From: an uncultured Acidobacteriia bacterium
GTDB taxonomy: Bacteria > Acidobacteriota > Terriglobia > Bryobacterales > Bryobacteraceae
Length of the DNA: 64,000 bases
Reading direction: 5' to 3'
Assembly (NCBI GenBank): GCA_903851195.1
Contig: CAINNJ010000023.1
Location: 124,001-188,000, forward strand
Shown: positions 15,719 through 23,942 of the stretch, piece after piece
Position numbering within the stretch: position 1 is the stretch's first letter
Layout: the number at the start of each line of letters is the position of its first letter
The notes under the pieces: generated by a model
What the model was told of the DNA's origin: nothing
Database searches by the model: none
What the model saw: the letters and a program-made list of their open reading frames with translations, nothing else
Position numbers and translations under genes: made by a program

Positions 15719-16639
15719 ATGGAAAACACACCCGATCTCAACGCGATGGCCCTGTTCGCCCGTGTGCTGCAATACGGCAGCTTCTCGGAAGCGGCGCGCA
15801 GGGTGGGCATTCCCGTTTCCACCCTGAGCCGCAAGATCGGCGAACTTGAGGACGCCCTGGGCGTGCGCCTGATCGAGCGCACCACCCGCGCCCTGCATCC
15901 AACCGATGCCGGTCGTGAATATCTGCCGCATTGCCGCCAGATCGTCGAGGCGCTGGACGCGGCCCAGGCCTCGCTTCAGGCGCGGCACGCCGAAGTCGGC
16001 GGCACACTGCGTCTGGCGACGCCGCCCAACCTGTCTCATTTCCTCCTCGTCCCTCTCATCCGGACTTTTACCGAACGTTATCCGCGGGTTTCCGTGAAGG
16101 TGCTGGTTACCGATCGTCACCTGGACATGGTGGAAGACGAGGTGGATCTCTCTCTCCGCGTCGGCCGTCAGCCCGAAAGCAGTCTGATCTTCAAGCGCCT
16201 GATCCGGTACCGGCATATTCTCGTTGCGGCGCCGGCGTACCTCTCTGCCGCAGGCCAGCCCGACCATCCCCAGGACCTTCGCCACCACCGGCTGCTCGGC
16301 TTCAGCAAGTGGTTCGGCGATGTCGTCTGGAAGCTCTCCAACGGCTCCGAAACCGAGCAGGCGTCCCTTCAGCTCTCTCTCGGAATCAACGACTACGCAG
16401 GCGTCATGGAGGCGGCGGTCTCCGGCATGGGGATCGCCGAGATCCCGTCCATTCTTTGCCGGCGAGAGTTGCACGACGGTCGTCTGGCGCCTGTCATGCC
16501 CGCCTGGCAATTCGAGGAAGTGGATCTTGGAGCCTACTACCTGACCCGACGCCATCCGTCGCGCGTCGTGGAACTGTTTCTCAGTCACTGCGTTGCCGGA
16601 ACCGAAGACCTCTTGCGGCGTCCGGGTTCCTCTCTCTGA
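15719..16639 (+). CDS. LysR-family transcriptional regulator
   Basis: A 306-residue LysR regulator with an N-terminal winged helix (LNAMALFARVLQYGSFSEAA, RRVGIPVSTLSRKIGELEDA, LGVRLIERTTR) and an effector-binding domain beginning LRLATPPNLSHFLLVPLIRT. It belongs to the DmlR/AaeR-like group by its HTH wording. The ATG at 15719 follows GAGAAG and starts just before the HTH; an upstream in-frame ATG at 15638 would run into the operator region. Divergent placement from the NTF2-like gene and the symmetrical site between them suggest that it regulates that gene and itself. Confidence 0.87.
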   Translation: MENTPDLNAMALFARVLQYGSFSEAARRVGIPVSTLSRKIGELEDALGVRLIERTTRALHPTDAGREYLPHCRQIVEALDAAQASLQARHAEVGGTLRLATPPNLSHFLLVPLIRTFTERYPRVSVKVLVTDRHLDMVEDEVDLSLRVGRQPESSLIFKRLIRYRHILVAAPAYLSAAGQPDHPQDLRHHRLLGFSKWFGDVVWKLSNGSETEQASLQLSLGINDYAGVMEAAVSGMGIAEIPSILCRRELHDGRLAPVMPAWQFEEVDLGAYYLTRRHPSRVVELFLSHCVAGTEDLLRRPGSSL

Positions 16640-16642
16640 TCA

Positions 16643-16689
16643 GCGCGCCCATTGCTAACCGGCGCTGTCCGCGGACTTCCAACCCGCCG
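16643..16689. repeat. Dispersed hairpin-rich element, partial copy
   Basis: The segment TTGCTAACCGGCGCTGTCCG followed by a CTTCCAACC motif matches the middle of the element at 20139-20231 (TTGGTAACCGGCGCTGCCGG, CTTCCAACC). The outer ends are missing here. Confidence 0.55.
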
Positions 16690-16769
16690 GCAATCTGCCC
16701 AACGCCAAATCCTCAAAGTGAATCGGTGACCTGAGCGCAACCGGGCGGAGTGATAAACTTTGCGTGGAC

Positions 16770-18773
16770 ATGTCTTCGCTCGTGCCCGTTGCCGCCGCGA
16801 TCCGTCGTCTTCTGAAGACGCCTGCAGGGGGCCTCTGGCTGATGCTGTCCCTGACCTGCCCTTTCGCCTCGCAGGCGGGGAATCACGACGCCCTCAAAGC
16901 CGACGCCGCGCAATACTTTCGTGACCGCGTCACGCCGTTCGTCAAAACTTACTGCCTTCCCTGCCACCGCAGTGAGCGCCCCACAAGAGCCGGCGTGAAC
17001 TTCACGCCCGCTCTCAAGACGCCCGAACACGCCGCGTTCACCGAACAATGGAAGAAGGCCGACGCCCGGGTGATGGCGCACGACATGCCGCCGAAAGGCG
17101 CGGCGCAGCCATCCGACGACGATCGCCGCATGTTCGCGGAGTGGTTGCCGAAGCTGAAGTACCTCAGCGACAAGGATCCGGGCCCGTTCGTCATCCGGCG
17201 CCTCACCAAACCCGAGTACGCCAACACGCTGCACGATCTCTTCGGCGTGCCCACGTCCGTCGCCGATGGACTACCCGATGAAGTCGCCGGCCAGGGATAC
17301 CTCAATTCGCTCTCGCCGCTCCAGCTCGAACAATATCTTGCGATCGCCGAAAATGTCCTGCGCCAGGTTGTCGCGCCGCCCGGCCATAAGCGCACCGACA
17401 TCGAGAAGCGGCTCTTCGGCCCCTCGGCCCGTCCCACTGGCGACGCCCGGAGGGCAGCGCGGGAAATCGCCCGGTCTCTGGCCCGCAAAGCCTACCGCCG
17501 GCCACCCACGGACGCGGAACTGGACACCCTGGTCGCCACCTTCGACCTCGGCACGCGCAACAAACTCCCCTACCAGCAGGCGCTCGGCCTGATGCTCAAG
17601 GGCGTCCTGGTTTCGCCGCAGTTCCTGTTCATAACGCCCGCAATCAACCCCGTGGGAGAAGCCGGGCCGAACACCGGTATCGTTCCGCTCGACGACTACC
17701 AACTCGCCTCCCGTCTGTCTTATTTCTTATGGGCCACCATGCCGGACCAGGAACTGATGACTCTGGCCGGCCGCGGAGAACTGCACCTGCCCGCGGTTCT
17801 CCAGGCGCAGACGAAACGCCTCCTCGACGATCCCCGTTCGCGGGCGCTGTTCGATGGCTTCGGCGCCCAGTGGCTGAACGTCGGCGGCCTGCAGCGCCAG
17901 GTCTTCGACCCCGCTCTGTTTCCGCAGATGACCCCCGCCCTGCGGCAGGGGATGTACGACGAAGTCCGCCTGTTCTTCCAGAGTATCGTCCGGGACAACG
18001 AACCCGCCATCCGTTTCGTCGACAGCGATTACACTTACCTCAACGGCACCGTGGCGGCGATTTACGGCCTCGAAAACACCGTGCAGGGAGCTGAGATGCG
18101 CAAGGTCCGGCTGAGCGACAGCCAGCGCGGCGGCGTGCTCGGCATGCCGGGCATTCTGGCGGCCACATCTTTGCCCAACCGCACCAGCCCGGTGAAGCGC
18201 GGCGTCTGGGTGCTGGAACAGGTGCTCGGCGAACACGTGCCGGCCCCCCCTCCGGACGTCCCGGCCCTCGATAAGCAGGATCCCGCGGCCGTCGCCCATC
18301 TCACGCTCCGCCAGCGGACCGAACTCCATCGCACCAATCCCGTCTGCGCCAACTGCCATCGGATTCTCGATCCCATCGGGTTCGGTCTCGAAAAGTTCGA
18401 TGCCATCGGACGCTGGCGGGACCGCGACACCAACGGCCAAGCCATCGATTCTTCCGGTGAACTGCCCGGCGGTAAGCGATTTTCGGGCCCGGCGGATCTG
18501 AAAACCATCCTCGCCCAACGCAACGCCGACGTGGCCCGCAATCTGGTCGAAAAGATGCTGGCCTACGCTCTGGGCCGCAAGCTCGAAGGCTACGACGAAA
18601 TTGTCGTGGATGACCTGATGGCCGATCTCGCCGGGGGTGAGGGGAAGAACGCCGGCGGTGGCGGGAAGAATGAAGCGTACCGTATGCGGGATATCATCAA
18701 CGGCGTTGTGACCAGTTATCCTTTTACGTATCGGCGCATTGAAGCGCAAAGGAGTCTCCATGAGCAGAATTGA
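16770..18773 (+). CDS. DUF1592/DUF1588/DUF1585 c-type cytochrome protein (planctomycete/acidobacterial type)
   Basis: A 667-residue exported protein. An N-terminal segment ([17 protein letters not shown]) serves as signal peptide, followed by a cytochrome domain with CLPCH near residue 65. Then come the DUF1587-like [16 protein letters not shown]1595 and DUF1592 regions ([20 protein letters not shown]), DUF1588 with a second heme-like CANCH in [20 protein letters not shown], and DUF1585 at the C-terminus ([20 protein letters not shown]). The biochemical role of this family is not established. The ATG at 16770 is used; a GTG lies six bases upstream. It overlaps the DUF1552 gene by 14 bp, the standard pairing. 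Confidence 0.85.
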   Translation: MSSLVPVAAAIRRLLKTPAGGLWLMLSLTCPFASQAGNHDALKADAAQYFRDRVTPFVKTYCLPCHRSERPTRAGVNFTPALKTPEHAAFTEQWKKADARVMAHDMPPKGAAQPSDDDRRMFAEWLPKLKYLSDKDPGPFVIRRLTKPEYANTLHDLFGVPTSVADGLPDEVAGQGYLNSLSPLQLEQYLAIAENVLRQVVAPPGHKRTDIEKRLFGPSARPTGDARRAAREIARSLARKAYRRPPTDAELDTLVATFDLGTRNKLPYQQALGLMLKGVLVSPQFLFITPAINPVGEAGPNTGIVPLDDYQLASRLSYFLWATMPDQELMTLAGRGELHLPAVLQAQTKRLLDDPRSRALFDGFGAQWLNVGGLQRQVFDPALFPQMTPALRQGMYDEVRLFFQSIVRDNEPAIRFVDSDYTYLNGTVAAIYGLENTVQGAEMRKVRLSDSQRGGVLGMPGILAATSLPNRTSPVKRGVWVLEQVLGEHVPAPPPDVPALDKQDPAAVAHLTLRQRTELHRTNPVCANCHRILDPIGFGLEKFDAIGRWRDRDTNGQAIDSSGELPGGKRFSGPADLKTILAQRNADVARNLVEKMLAYALGRKLEGYDEIVVDDLMADLAGGEGKNAGGGGKNEAYRMRDIINGVVTSYPFTYRRIEAQRSLHEQN

Positions 18774-20136
18774 CCGGCGGGCTTGTCTGAAAGGGTTAGG
18801 CGTTTCCCTCTCCCTGCCGTTGATGGATTCCCTGGGTTGGGCGGGCGTCCCGGCCGGCAAAGCCGACAAGCCGCCCGTGCGCCTCGGCTTCATGTATATG
18901 CCGCACGGCGTGATCATGGATCAGTTCTGGCCGTCCAGTCCGGAGAGCTTCCTTTCGTCGCCGCCGCCGGCTCTGGAATCGCTGCGCCCGGTGCTGGATC
19001 AGTGCGTCGTCATGAAGGGGATTTCGGGCGTGCCCATCGCGCCCTTCAACGGGGCGCCGCACGCGCTCGAGCTGTCTACCTGGTTGACCGCGACGTTGCC
19101 GGCGCCCGAAAAGCGCAACGAGATCAATATCGCCATCTCCGCCGATCAGATCGCCGCCAACCACGTGGGCGCGTTCACCGCTCTGCCCTCGCTGGAACTG
19201 GCCACCATGCCGCAAACATGGAAAGAGAACCAGGAAGGCCTGAACGAGGGCTATTACTCGCATTGCAGCTTCAGTTCCCCCACGCAGGCCGTGCCCGCGG
19301 AGGTCAATCCGCGCAACGTGCTCAATCGCCTCTTCAACAAACAGGGAGGCAATACCGTTGCGTCGACCCCCCTGAGCGAACTCGATCGCGGCCTGCTCGA
19401 CATCGTGCTGGGCGGTGCCCGGGACCTCCGCAGAACCCTGCCCGTCTCGGACCAGCGCAAGCTCGATGAATACCTCGACAGCGTGCGCTCCGTCGAGCGG
19501 CGCATCGCCGCCATCGAGGCCCGGCAGAAGGAGGCCGCTCTGGAGAAGGCCGGCGTCCGGGCGAGCAATCGTCGCGCCTCGGATTCGCCGCCCATCGAGA
19601 TCCGCATTCCCGAAGGCGAAAAGCGCAGCGAGTACATGCAGGTGATGTGCGACCTGAACATCCTCGCGTTTCAGACCGATATGACGCGCGTCAGCACCTA
19701 CATCGGATCCACCCCCAACGGCGCTTCGTATCCGGAACTCGGATTCAACGACCAGCATCACTCCAACACCCATCACAACAACGATCCGGAGAAGGTTCGC
19801 AAAATCGCCCTGATCACCGAATTCAACATCCGCCAATTCGCCTACATGGTAAAGAAGATGGCGAGCCTTCGGGAGGCCGACGGCACCTTGCTCGACAACT
19901 GCATCATGATGTGGGGCTCGGGACTTGAGGATGGCAACGTGCACACGCGCGAAAACCTGCCCTTTATAATCGCCGGAAAGGGCGGCGGTTCCATCCGGAC
20001 CGGACGCTACTTCGCGAATACCAGGGGAAATCAGGGCGACCTGCTCACCACCCTGCTCGCCTGCGCCGGCGTTCCGAACGACCGGCCCGTTGGCATCGCC
20101 ACGAAGCAGATCGCCGAACTCAAAGCTCAGGCCTGA
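18760..20136 (+). CDS. DUF1552 Tat-exported protein, partner of the DUF1592 cytochrome
   Basis: A 458-residue protein of the DUF1552 family. The N-terminus [20 protein letters not shown] is a twin-arginine signal, so it is folded in the cytoplasm before export. The body has the family wording [29 protein letters not shown] and [17 protein letters not shown]-like helices, and ends with [20 protein letters not shown] and [13 protein letters not shown], which resemble sulfatase/DUF1501-type metal-binding proteins. The start at 18760 has a strong AAAGGAG seven bases upstream, inside the DUF1592 gene, so the pair is co-translated. Its function is unknown; co-occurrence with DUF1592 suggests a periplasmic redox or polymer-degrading complex (inference). 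Confidence 0.87.
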   Translation: MSRIDRRACLKGLGVSLSLPLMDSLGWAGVPAGKADKPPVRLGFMYMPHGVIMDQFWPSSPESFLSSPPPALESLRPVLDQCVVMKGISGVPIAPFNGAPHALELSTWLTATLPAPEKRNEINIAISADQIAANHVGAFTALPSLELATMPQTWKENQEGLNEGYYSHCSFSSPTQAVPAEVNPRNVLNRLFNKQGGNTVASTPLSELDRGLLDIVLGGARDLRRTLPVSDQRKLDEYLDSVRSVERRIAAIEARQKEAALEKAGVRASNRRASDSPPIEIRIPEGEKRSEYMQVMCDLNILAFQTDMTRVSTYIGSTPNGASYPELGFNDQHHSNTHHNNDPEKVRKIALITEFNIRQFAYMVKKMASLREADGTLLDNCIMMWGSGLEDGNVHTRENLPFIIAGKGGGSIRTGRYFANTRGNQGDLLTTLLACAGVPNDRPVGIATKQIAELKAQA

Positions 20137-20138
20137 CA

Positions 20139-20231
20139 ATGTGGGGCAGATAGTTTATCTGCGCGCCGGTTGGTAACCGGCGCTGCCGGGCTTCCAACCG
20201 ACCAGCAGGACGACAGTCCCGCCCCCCACAT
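20139..20231. repeat. Hairpin-rich element bounded by ATGTGGGG/CCCCACAT
   Basis: A 93-bp element starting ATGTGGGGC and ending in its inverse CCCCACAT. It contains two strong hairpins: GCAGATA-GTT-TATCTGC (20146-20162) and GCGCCGGTT-GGT-AACCGGCGC (20163-20183). It lies 2 bp after the DUF1552 stop, between converging genes. Partial relatives occur at 16643 and 59425, so it is a dispersed REP-like family that may also stop transcription. Confidence 0.75.
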
Positions 20232-20309
20232 CAGAAGCTTTGGGGAGCCCGGTTATTTGACCACGAATTTTTCGGCCATAGCCGGAACGCACGCCCCCGC
20301 ACCAACCCA

Positions 20310-20666
20310 CTACCGCAGCTTCTGACAACCCCAAATCGCCCCGCGCCGAACCCACTCCCGCAGCACCCGAACCTCCTTCGCGGGCAACGCCGGCCCCGGC
20401 GGCATCTGCAACTCACCCTCATGCCGCAGCGCCTGAATCAAAACGCTCTCCTCCGGCTTACCCGGCTCCACCGCCGGACCGCGTCCCCCACCCGCCAGCA
20501 GGCTCTCCCGGTCCAGCAATGACAACCCGCCATTCCGCAGCTCCTCGTTGTGGCAACTCACGCAGCGGCGGGTCAGAATCGGCGCAACCCGGTCCTCGAA
20601 AAACTTCTGCTCCGGATTTCTCCTCTCCGGCGCCGCGGCCAGCCACAACAGCAGGAATACCGTCAC
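20310..20666 (-). CDS. Small c-type cytochrome domain protein
   Basis: A 118-residue exported protein with one heme-binding CVSCH (C35, C38, H39) in RVAPILTRRCVSCHNEELRN, the planctomycete-type cytochrome (PSCyt1) pattern, and a likely axial Met in GELQMPPGPALPAKEVRVLR. A short hydrophobic start (VTVFLLLWLAAAPE) acts as signal peptide or anchor. The GTG at 20666 overlaps the TGA of the YVTN gene (GTGA), so translation is coupled to the propeller gene upstream. An upstream extension in the same frame is only the shadow of that gene. It probably passes electrons for, or senses redox together with, the YVTN protein. Confidence 0.78.
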   Translation of the reverse strand: MTVFLLLWLAAAPERRNPEQKFFEDRVAPILTRRCVSCHNEELRNGGLSLLDRESLLAGGGRGPAVEPGKPEESVLIQALRHEGELQMPPGPALPAKEVRVLREWVRRGAIWGCQKLR

Positions 20667-21763
20667 TTCGCCTTCTGGCCCAGCCCGAACTGATTCCCGG
20701 CACGAACCACCTTCCCGTTCGACACCGTCACATCCAGCATCTTTTCGCTCTGCACCTGATGCCCCGCCTCGTCCGTCAGCGTCGCCACCAGCTTCTTCGT
20801 GGCCGAGTCGAAAATCTCCCCGGTCGAGGAATACGCGAACTTGCCATCCATGCTGAAACTCATCCAGCCCACGCAGTCGCGCGCCTTGAGGCTCTTCACC
20901 TGCTTCGGCGGCATCACCGTCGCGTCGAAAATGTGGATCGCGCTGTTCGCGCAGTCCGCCAGCCACAGCTCTTTCTCGTCCGGCGTCAGGGCAATCCCGT
21001 GCGCGGGGCAGCCGTGCCGCTTCACCGGCCCCTGCTTGTAGCCTTCCACTTCCACGTGGTAAAGCTTCTTGCCGGTCCTGATATCGCCCACTTCGAAGCC
21101 CAGCAGACCATTAATATTCACGAATGCCAGCGTATTGCTGCCATTAATCGTGAACGGCCGGATCACGTTATCGAACGGCCCCACCGTGCTCACCACCTTG
21201 TTCGTCTTCGGATCCGCGATCGACAGCACCGGCGACTTCAGCCCAGCCAGATAAACCTTCGTCCCGTCGTTCGACCAGATCGTGTTGTGCGAGCCCGATT
21301 TCGTCTCCACCGTCGCGATCACCTTGCCGTTCGCGGCATCCACCACATGCCAGTTCGGCCCCTCCAGCTGCGGCACATACAGCGTCTTGCCGTCGGGCGA
21401 TATCGCCATCCGGTCGCAGCCGCCTTCATACGTCTGGTCCCAGATCTTTTTCCCGCTGATCATGTCGATTGCGATCATCCGGTTCAGAGACGACACATAA
21501 ATCCGGCCCGTTTTGGCGCTCGCCACCACGCCCTTCACGTTCTCCGGCTCTTTACCAGCCGGCACGTCCCACGTGGGAATGCGCTTCACGAACTTATAAC
21601 CGTTGTCGATGTCGAATACGGAAATCCCGGTCCCGCCGTACTCGGTGTAGTTGCGGGTGCCGGGATTCGCCACATAGAGCAGATGCTGATCGGCCGCGCT
21701 CGCGAACGTGCCGGCGAGGAGGCCAGTAATGCAAAGGCGTAAGAAACAGCGTTGGATGGTCAA
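20663..21763 (-). CDS. YVTN-repeat beta-propeller protein, secreted
   Basis: A 366-residue exported beta-propeller. The signal peptide is MTIQRCFLRLCITGLLAGTF with cleavage near ASA-A. Repeats of about 40 residues follow with the YVTN/NHL look: LLYVANPG, RIYVSSLNRMIAIDMISGKK, MAISPDGKTLYVPQLEG, NWHVVDAANGKVIATVETKS, TIWSNDGTKVYLAG, LSIADPKTNKVVSTV and IALTPDEKELWLADCANSAI. Such propellers bind proteins or small ligands and often accompany c-type cytochromes. The gene is coupled to the cytochrome gene at 20310-20666 and converges on the DUF1592/DUF1552 pair, so the four genes may serve one periplasmic process. Confidence 0.83.
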   Translation of the reverse strand: MTIQRCFLRLCITGLLAGTFASAADQHLLYVANPGTRNYTEYGGTGISVFDIDNGYKFVKRIPTWDVPAGKEPENVKGVVASAKTGRIYVSSLNRMIAIDMISGKKIWDQTYEGGCDRMAISPDGKTLYVPQLEGPNWHVVDAANGKVIATVETKSGSHNTIWSNDGTKVYLAGLKSPVLSIADPKTNKVVSTVGPFDNVIRPFTINGSNTLAFVNINGLLGFEVGDIRTGKKLYHVEVEGYKQGPVKRHGCPAHGIALTPDEKELWLADCANSAIHIFDATVMPPKQVKSLKARDCVGWMSFSMDGKFAYSSTGEIFDSATKKLVATLTDEAGHQVQSEKMLDVTVSNGKVVRAGNQFGLGQKAK

Positions 21764-21773
21764 AGCACCGTCA

Positions 21774-22352
21774 TCATATAACAGCTTTCGCGGCTTCGGC
21801 GCCCACTTCGTAGTGATCCAGAATCTCCTGCCAGAACCCGCGCGCCTGGAAAATCAGCTCCACCGCGTCCCGCACCGCCCCGCTGCCGCCCGGGCAGTTG
21901 GTCACCCAGTGGGCCTCTTTTCGCACCTCGATGCGCGCGTTGTGCGTCGCAATCGCCAGCCCCACCCGGTGGAACACCACCACATCCGTCAGATCGTCGC
22001 CCACGAAAGCGATCTCCTCGCTCGAAATTCCGGAGTCTTTCATGATTTCCTCGATAATCGGGATCTTTTCCGTGAAGCCCTGATACGAGTAATCCATGTG
22101 GGCCTGCAGCGCCCTCTGGTCCGTCGAGAAAGACTTGCGTCCGCTGATGATGCCGGTGCGCACGCCCTTCCTCTTGCACCACTGCAGCGCAATGCCGTCC
22201 GTGGAATCGAAACTCTTCACTTCAATCACGGTGCCTTCCGGCCCGGGGAAGAAATAGAGCTTGCCGTCCGTCAGCACGCCGTCCACATCCATCAGCAGCA
22301 GTTTGATCTTAGACGCCCGCGCCCGCACGTCTTCGCTTACTTCGTGAATCAA
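21774..22352 (-). CDS. kdsC: 3-deoxy-manno-octulosonate-8-phosphatase KdsC
   Basis: A 192-residue HAD phosphatase of the KdsC type, releasing Kdo from Kdo-8-phosphate for lipopolysaccharide synthesis. It shows LLLMDVDGVLTDG with nucleophile D22 and D24, then FDSTDGIALQWCKRKGVRTG, IISGR, and FVGDDLTDVVVFHRVGLAIA; no cap domain is inserted, as expected for tetrameric KdsC. The start is a TTG that follows directly, with no gap and in the same frame, the TAA of the FGGY kinase gene. A very strong AGGAGG lies five bases upstream. The next in-frame ATG would delete the nucleophile motif, so the TTG start is well supported. Known KdsC proteins are about 170-190 residues long. Confidence 0.85.
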   Translation of the reverse strand: MIHEVSEDVRARASKIKLLLMDVDGVLTDGKLYFFPGPEGTVIEVKSFDSTDGIALQWCKRKGVRTGIISGRKSFSTDQRALQAHMDYSYQGFTEKIPIIEEIMKDSGISSEEIAFVGDDLTDVVVFHRVGLAIATHNARIEVRKEAHWVTNCPGGSGAVRDAVELIFQARGFWQEILDHYEVGAEAAKAVI

Positions 22353-23822
22353 TTAATCCTCCTCGAACAAATGTCGGTACAAACGGCGCTGTTTCTCCAG
22401 CGCCGCCAGATACAGTTCCTTCTTGGCCGCGTCGGGTTCCGTGACCCGGCCGTGCTCCGGCTGCAGCGCTGCAATGTCGCGAACCATGCCCAGCCTTTCA
22501 AGCGCCAGCAGCGCCGCCCCGCGCGAGGTCGCCTCGCGTTCCATGCACATGCGCACCGGATGCCCCAGCGTGTCCGCCATCATCTGCGCCCAGACGGGGG
22601 AATGCAGCAGCGCCGCGCCGGAACCCACCACTTCCCGCGGCGTCCCGAAAGCCTTCTGCAGAATCTCGTAAATATTGCCGAAACGCAGCGCCACGGATTC
22701 CAGCGCGGCATGCAGAATCTCCATCGGCGTCGTGGCGGAGGCCAGTCCGGTGATGGCGCCCCGCACATCCATCCGCCACTCCGGCGAGCGTTCGCCCGCG
22801 AACAGCGGCAGCAGCGTCAGCCCGTGCATCCCCGGCGTCATTGCGGCCAGTTGTCTTTCCGTCTCGGCATCGTCCGGCAGTTGCAGCGTCCGCTTCATCC
22901 ATGCGTAAACCGCGCCGCCGTTGCTCAGCGCCCCTCCGGTCACGAAGCGCTTCCGGTCCACCCGATAACAGAACAGTCCCGCCGGAATTTCCACCGCCGC
23001 GGCCTCGATGGTCACCCGCATGGCGCCGCTCGTGCCCACCATCAGCGCCCAGACATCCTGCGTCGTGCAGCCGCTGCCGATGTTGTCGCACGCGCCGTCC
23101 CCCAGAGCCGGATACCAGGGAATGCCGTCGAGTTCCGGCCATCGTTCCCGGAACGGCGAACGCAGCGCGGTGCGGGGCTGGTCGAGCGTCGCCACATCCG
23201 CGAACTGCTCCCGGCGGACCGGCAGCGCGGTCAGCATCTCCTCGTCGTAATCGTTGCCGTTCTGGTTCCACAGCCCGCTCGCCGACACCATCGACGTGGA
23301 CGCCGCCGCCGTTCCGAAGAACTCCAGAAACAGGTACTCGCCGACGCTCATCCAGCGCTGGGCGGCGCGGAAGGCTTCCGGTTGCATCTCGGCCAGCCAG
23401 AGCAGTTTGGGAGGCGGATAGCTCGGATGCAGCACGCAGCCCGTGCGCGCGTGCTGCGCTGCATTATCGACGCGCTGCGCCAGCCGGACCGCCGCTGCGG
23501 CGCTCCTCGAATCGAACGGGTGCAGAATCGCCGTCACGGCTTTGCCGCCACCGTCCACACCCACCAGACTGTGCCAGAACGTATCGACGGCCACCGCCGC
23601 CGGTCGCACGCCCCGGCTTCGCAGCTGTTCACGGATGCCGTCGATCGCCCGCGCGACCGTCGCCGTCAGCGCGTCCGCGTCGATCTCCCAGCCGCCGTCC
23701 TCGGACGTCCGCGCCTGGTACCCGATCTGCGCCCCGAACCCCGCCACTTCTTTTCCCTCCGGCGAAAACAGCAGCGTGCGCGCCGAAGAACTGCCCACGT
23801 CGAGGGTGAGTACGCAATCCAA
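22353..23822 (-). CDS. FGGY-family carbohydrate kinase (gluconokinase-like)
   Basis: A 489-residue sugar kinase of the FGGY family. The N-terminal phosphate loop is VLTLDVGSSSARTLLFSPEG. The first domain continues with AVAVDTFWHSLVGVD, and the C-terminal domain has VTGGALSNGGAVYAWMKRTL, LLPLFAGERSPEWRMDVRGA and REVVGSGAALLHSPVWAQMM, ending in ATSRGAALLALERLG. The wording is closest to gluconate and xylulose kinases; the sugar cannot be fixed. Its stop codon abuts the kdsC start, giving a two-gene operon that could link sugar uptake to envelope sugar synthesis. It is divergent from a ketoacyl synthase gene. Confidence 0.85.
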   Translation of the reverse strand: MDCVLTLDVGSSSARTLLFSPEGKEVAGFGAQIGYQARTSEDGGWEIDADALTATVARAIDGIREQLRSRGVRPAAVAVDTFWHSLVGVDGGGKAVTAILHPFDSRSAAAAVRLAQRVDNAAQHARTGCVLHPSYPPPKLLWLAEMQPEAFRAAQRWMSVGEYLFLEFFGTAAASTSMVSASGLWNQNGNDYDEEMLTALPVRREQFADVATLDQPRTALRSPFRERWPELDGIPWYPALGDGACDNIGSGCTTQDVWALMVGTSGAMRVTIEAAAVEIPAGLFCYRVDRKRFVTGGALSNGGAVYAWMKRTLQLPDDAETERQLAAMTPGMHGLTLLPLFAGERSPEWRMDVRGAITGLASATTPMEILHAALESVALRFGNIYEILQKAFGTPREVVGSGAALLHSPVWAQMMADTLGHPVRMCMEREATSRGAALLALERLGMVRDIAALQPEHGRVTEPDAAKKELYLAALEKQRRLYRHLFEED

Positions 23823-23942
23823 CTGTCATTTGTAGCATGCATTATCGGAACCATGCGGTTCGGTGGAATATCCTCAAAAGATGCGTTGCAATTGGCCTAT
23901 GTTGTGCCAGGGACCGAGCGTTTAGTGGCGACCGGGGGTTTA

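Noticed and set aside
21708-23942. A 1267-codon frame that would extend the ketoacyl synthase far upstream
   Set aside because: The upstream part is antisense to kdsC and the FGGY kinase and reads as Arg/His-rich filler; homology to ketoacyl synthases begins only after 23943.
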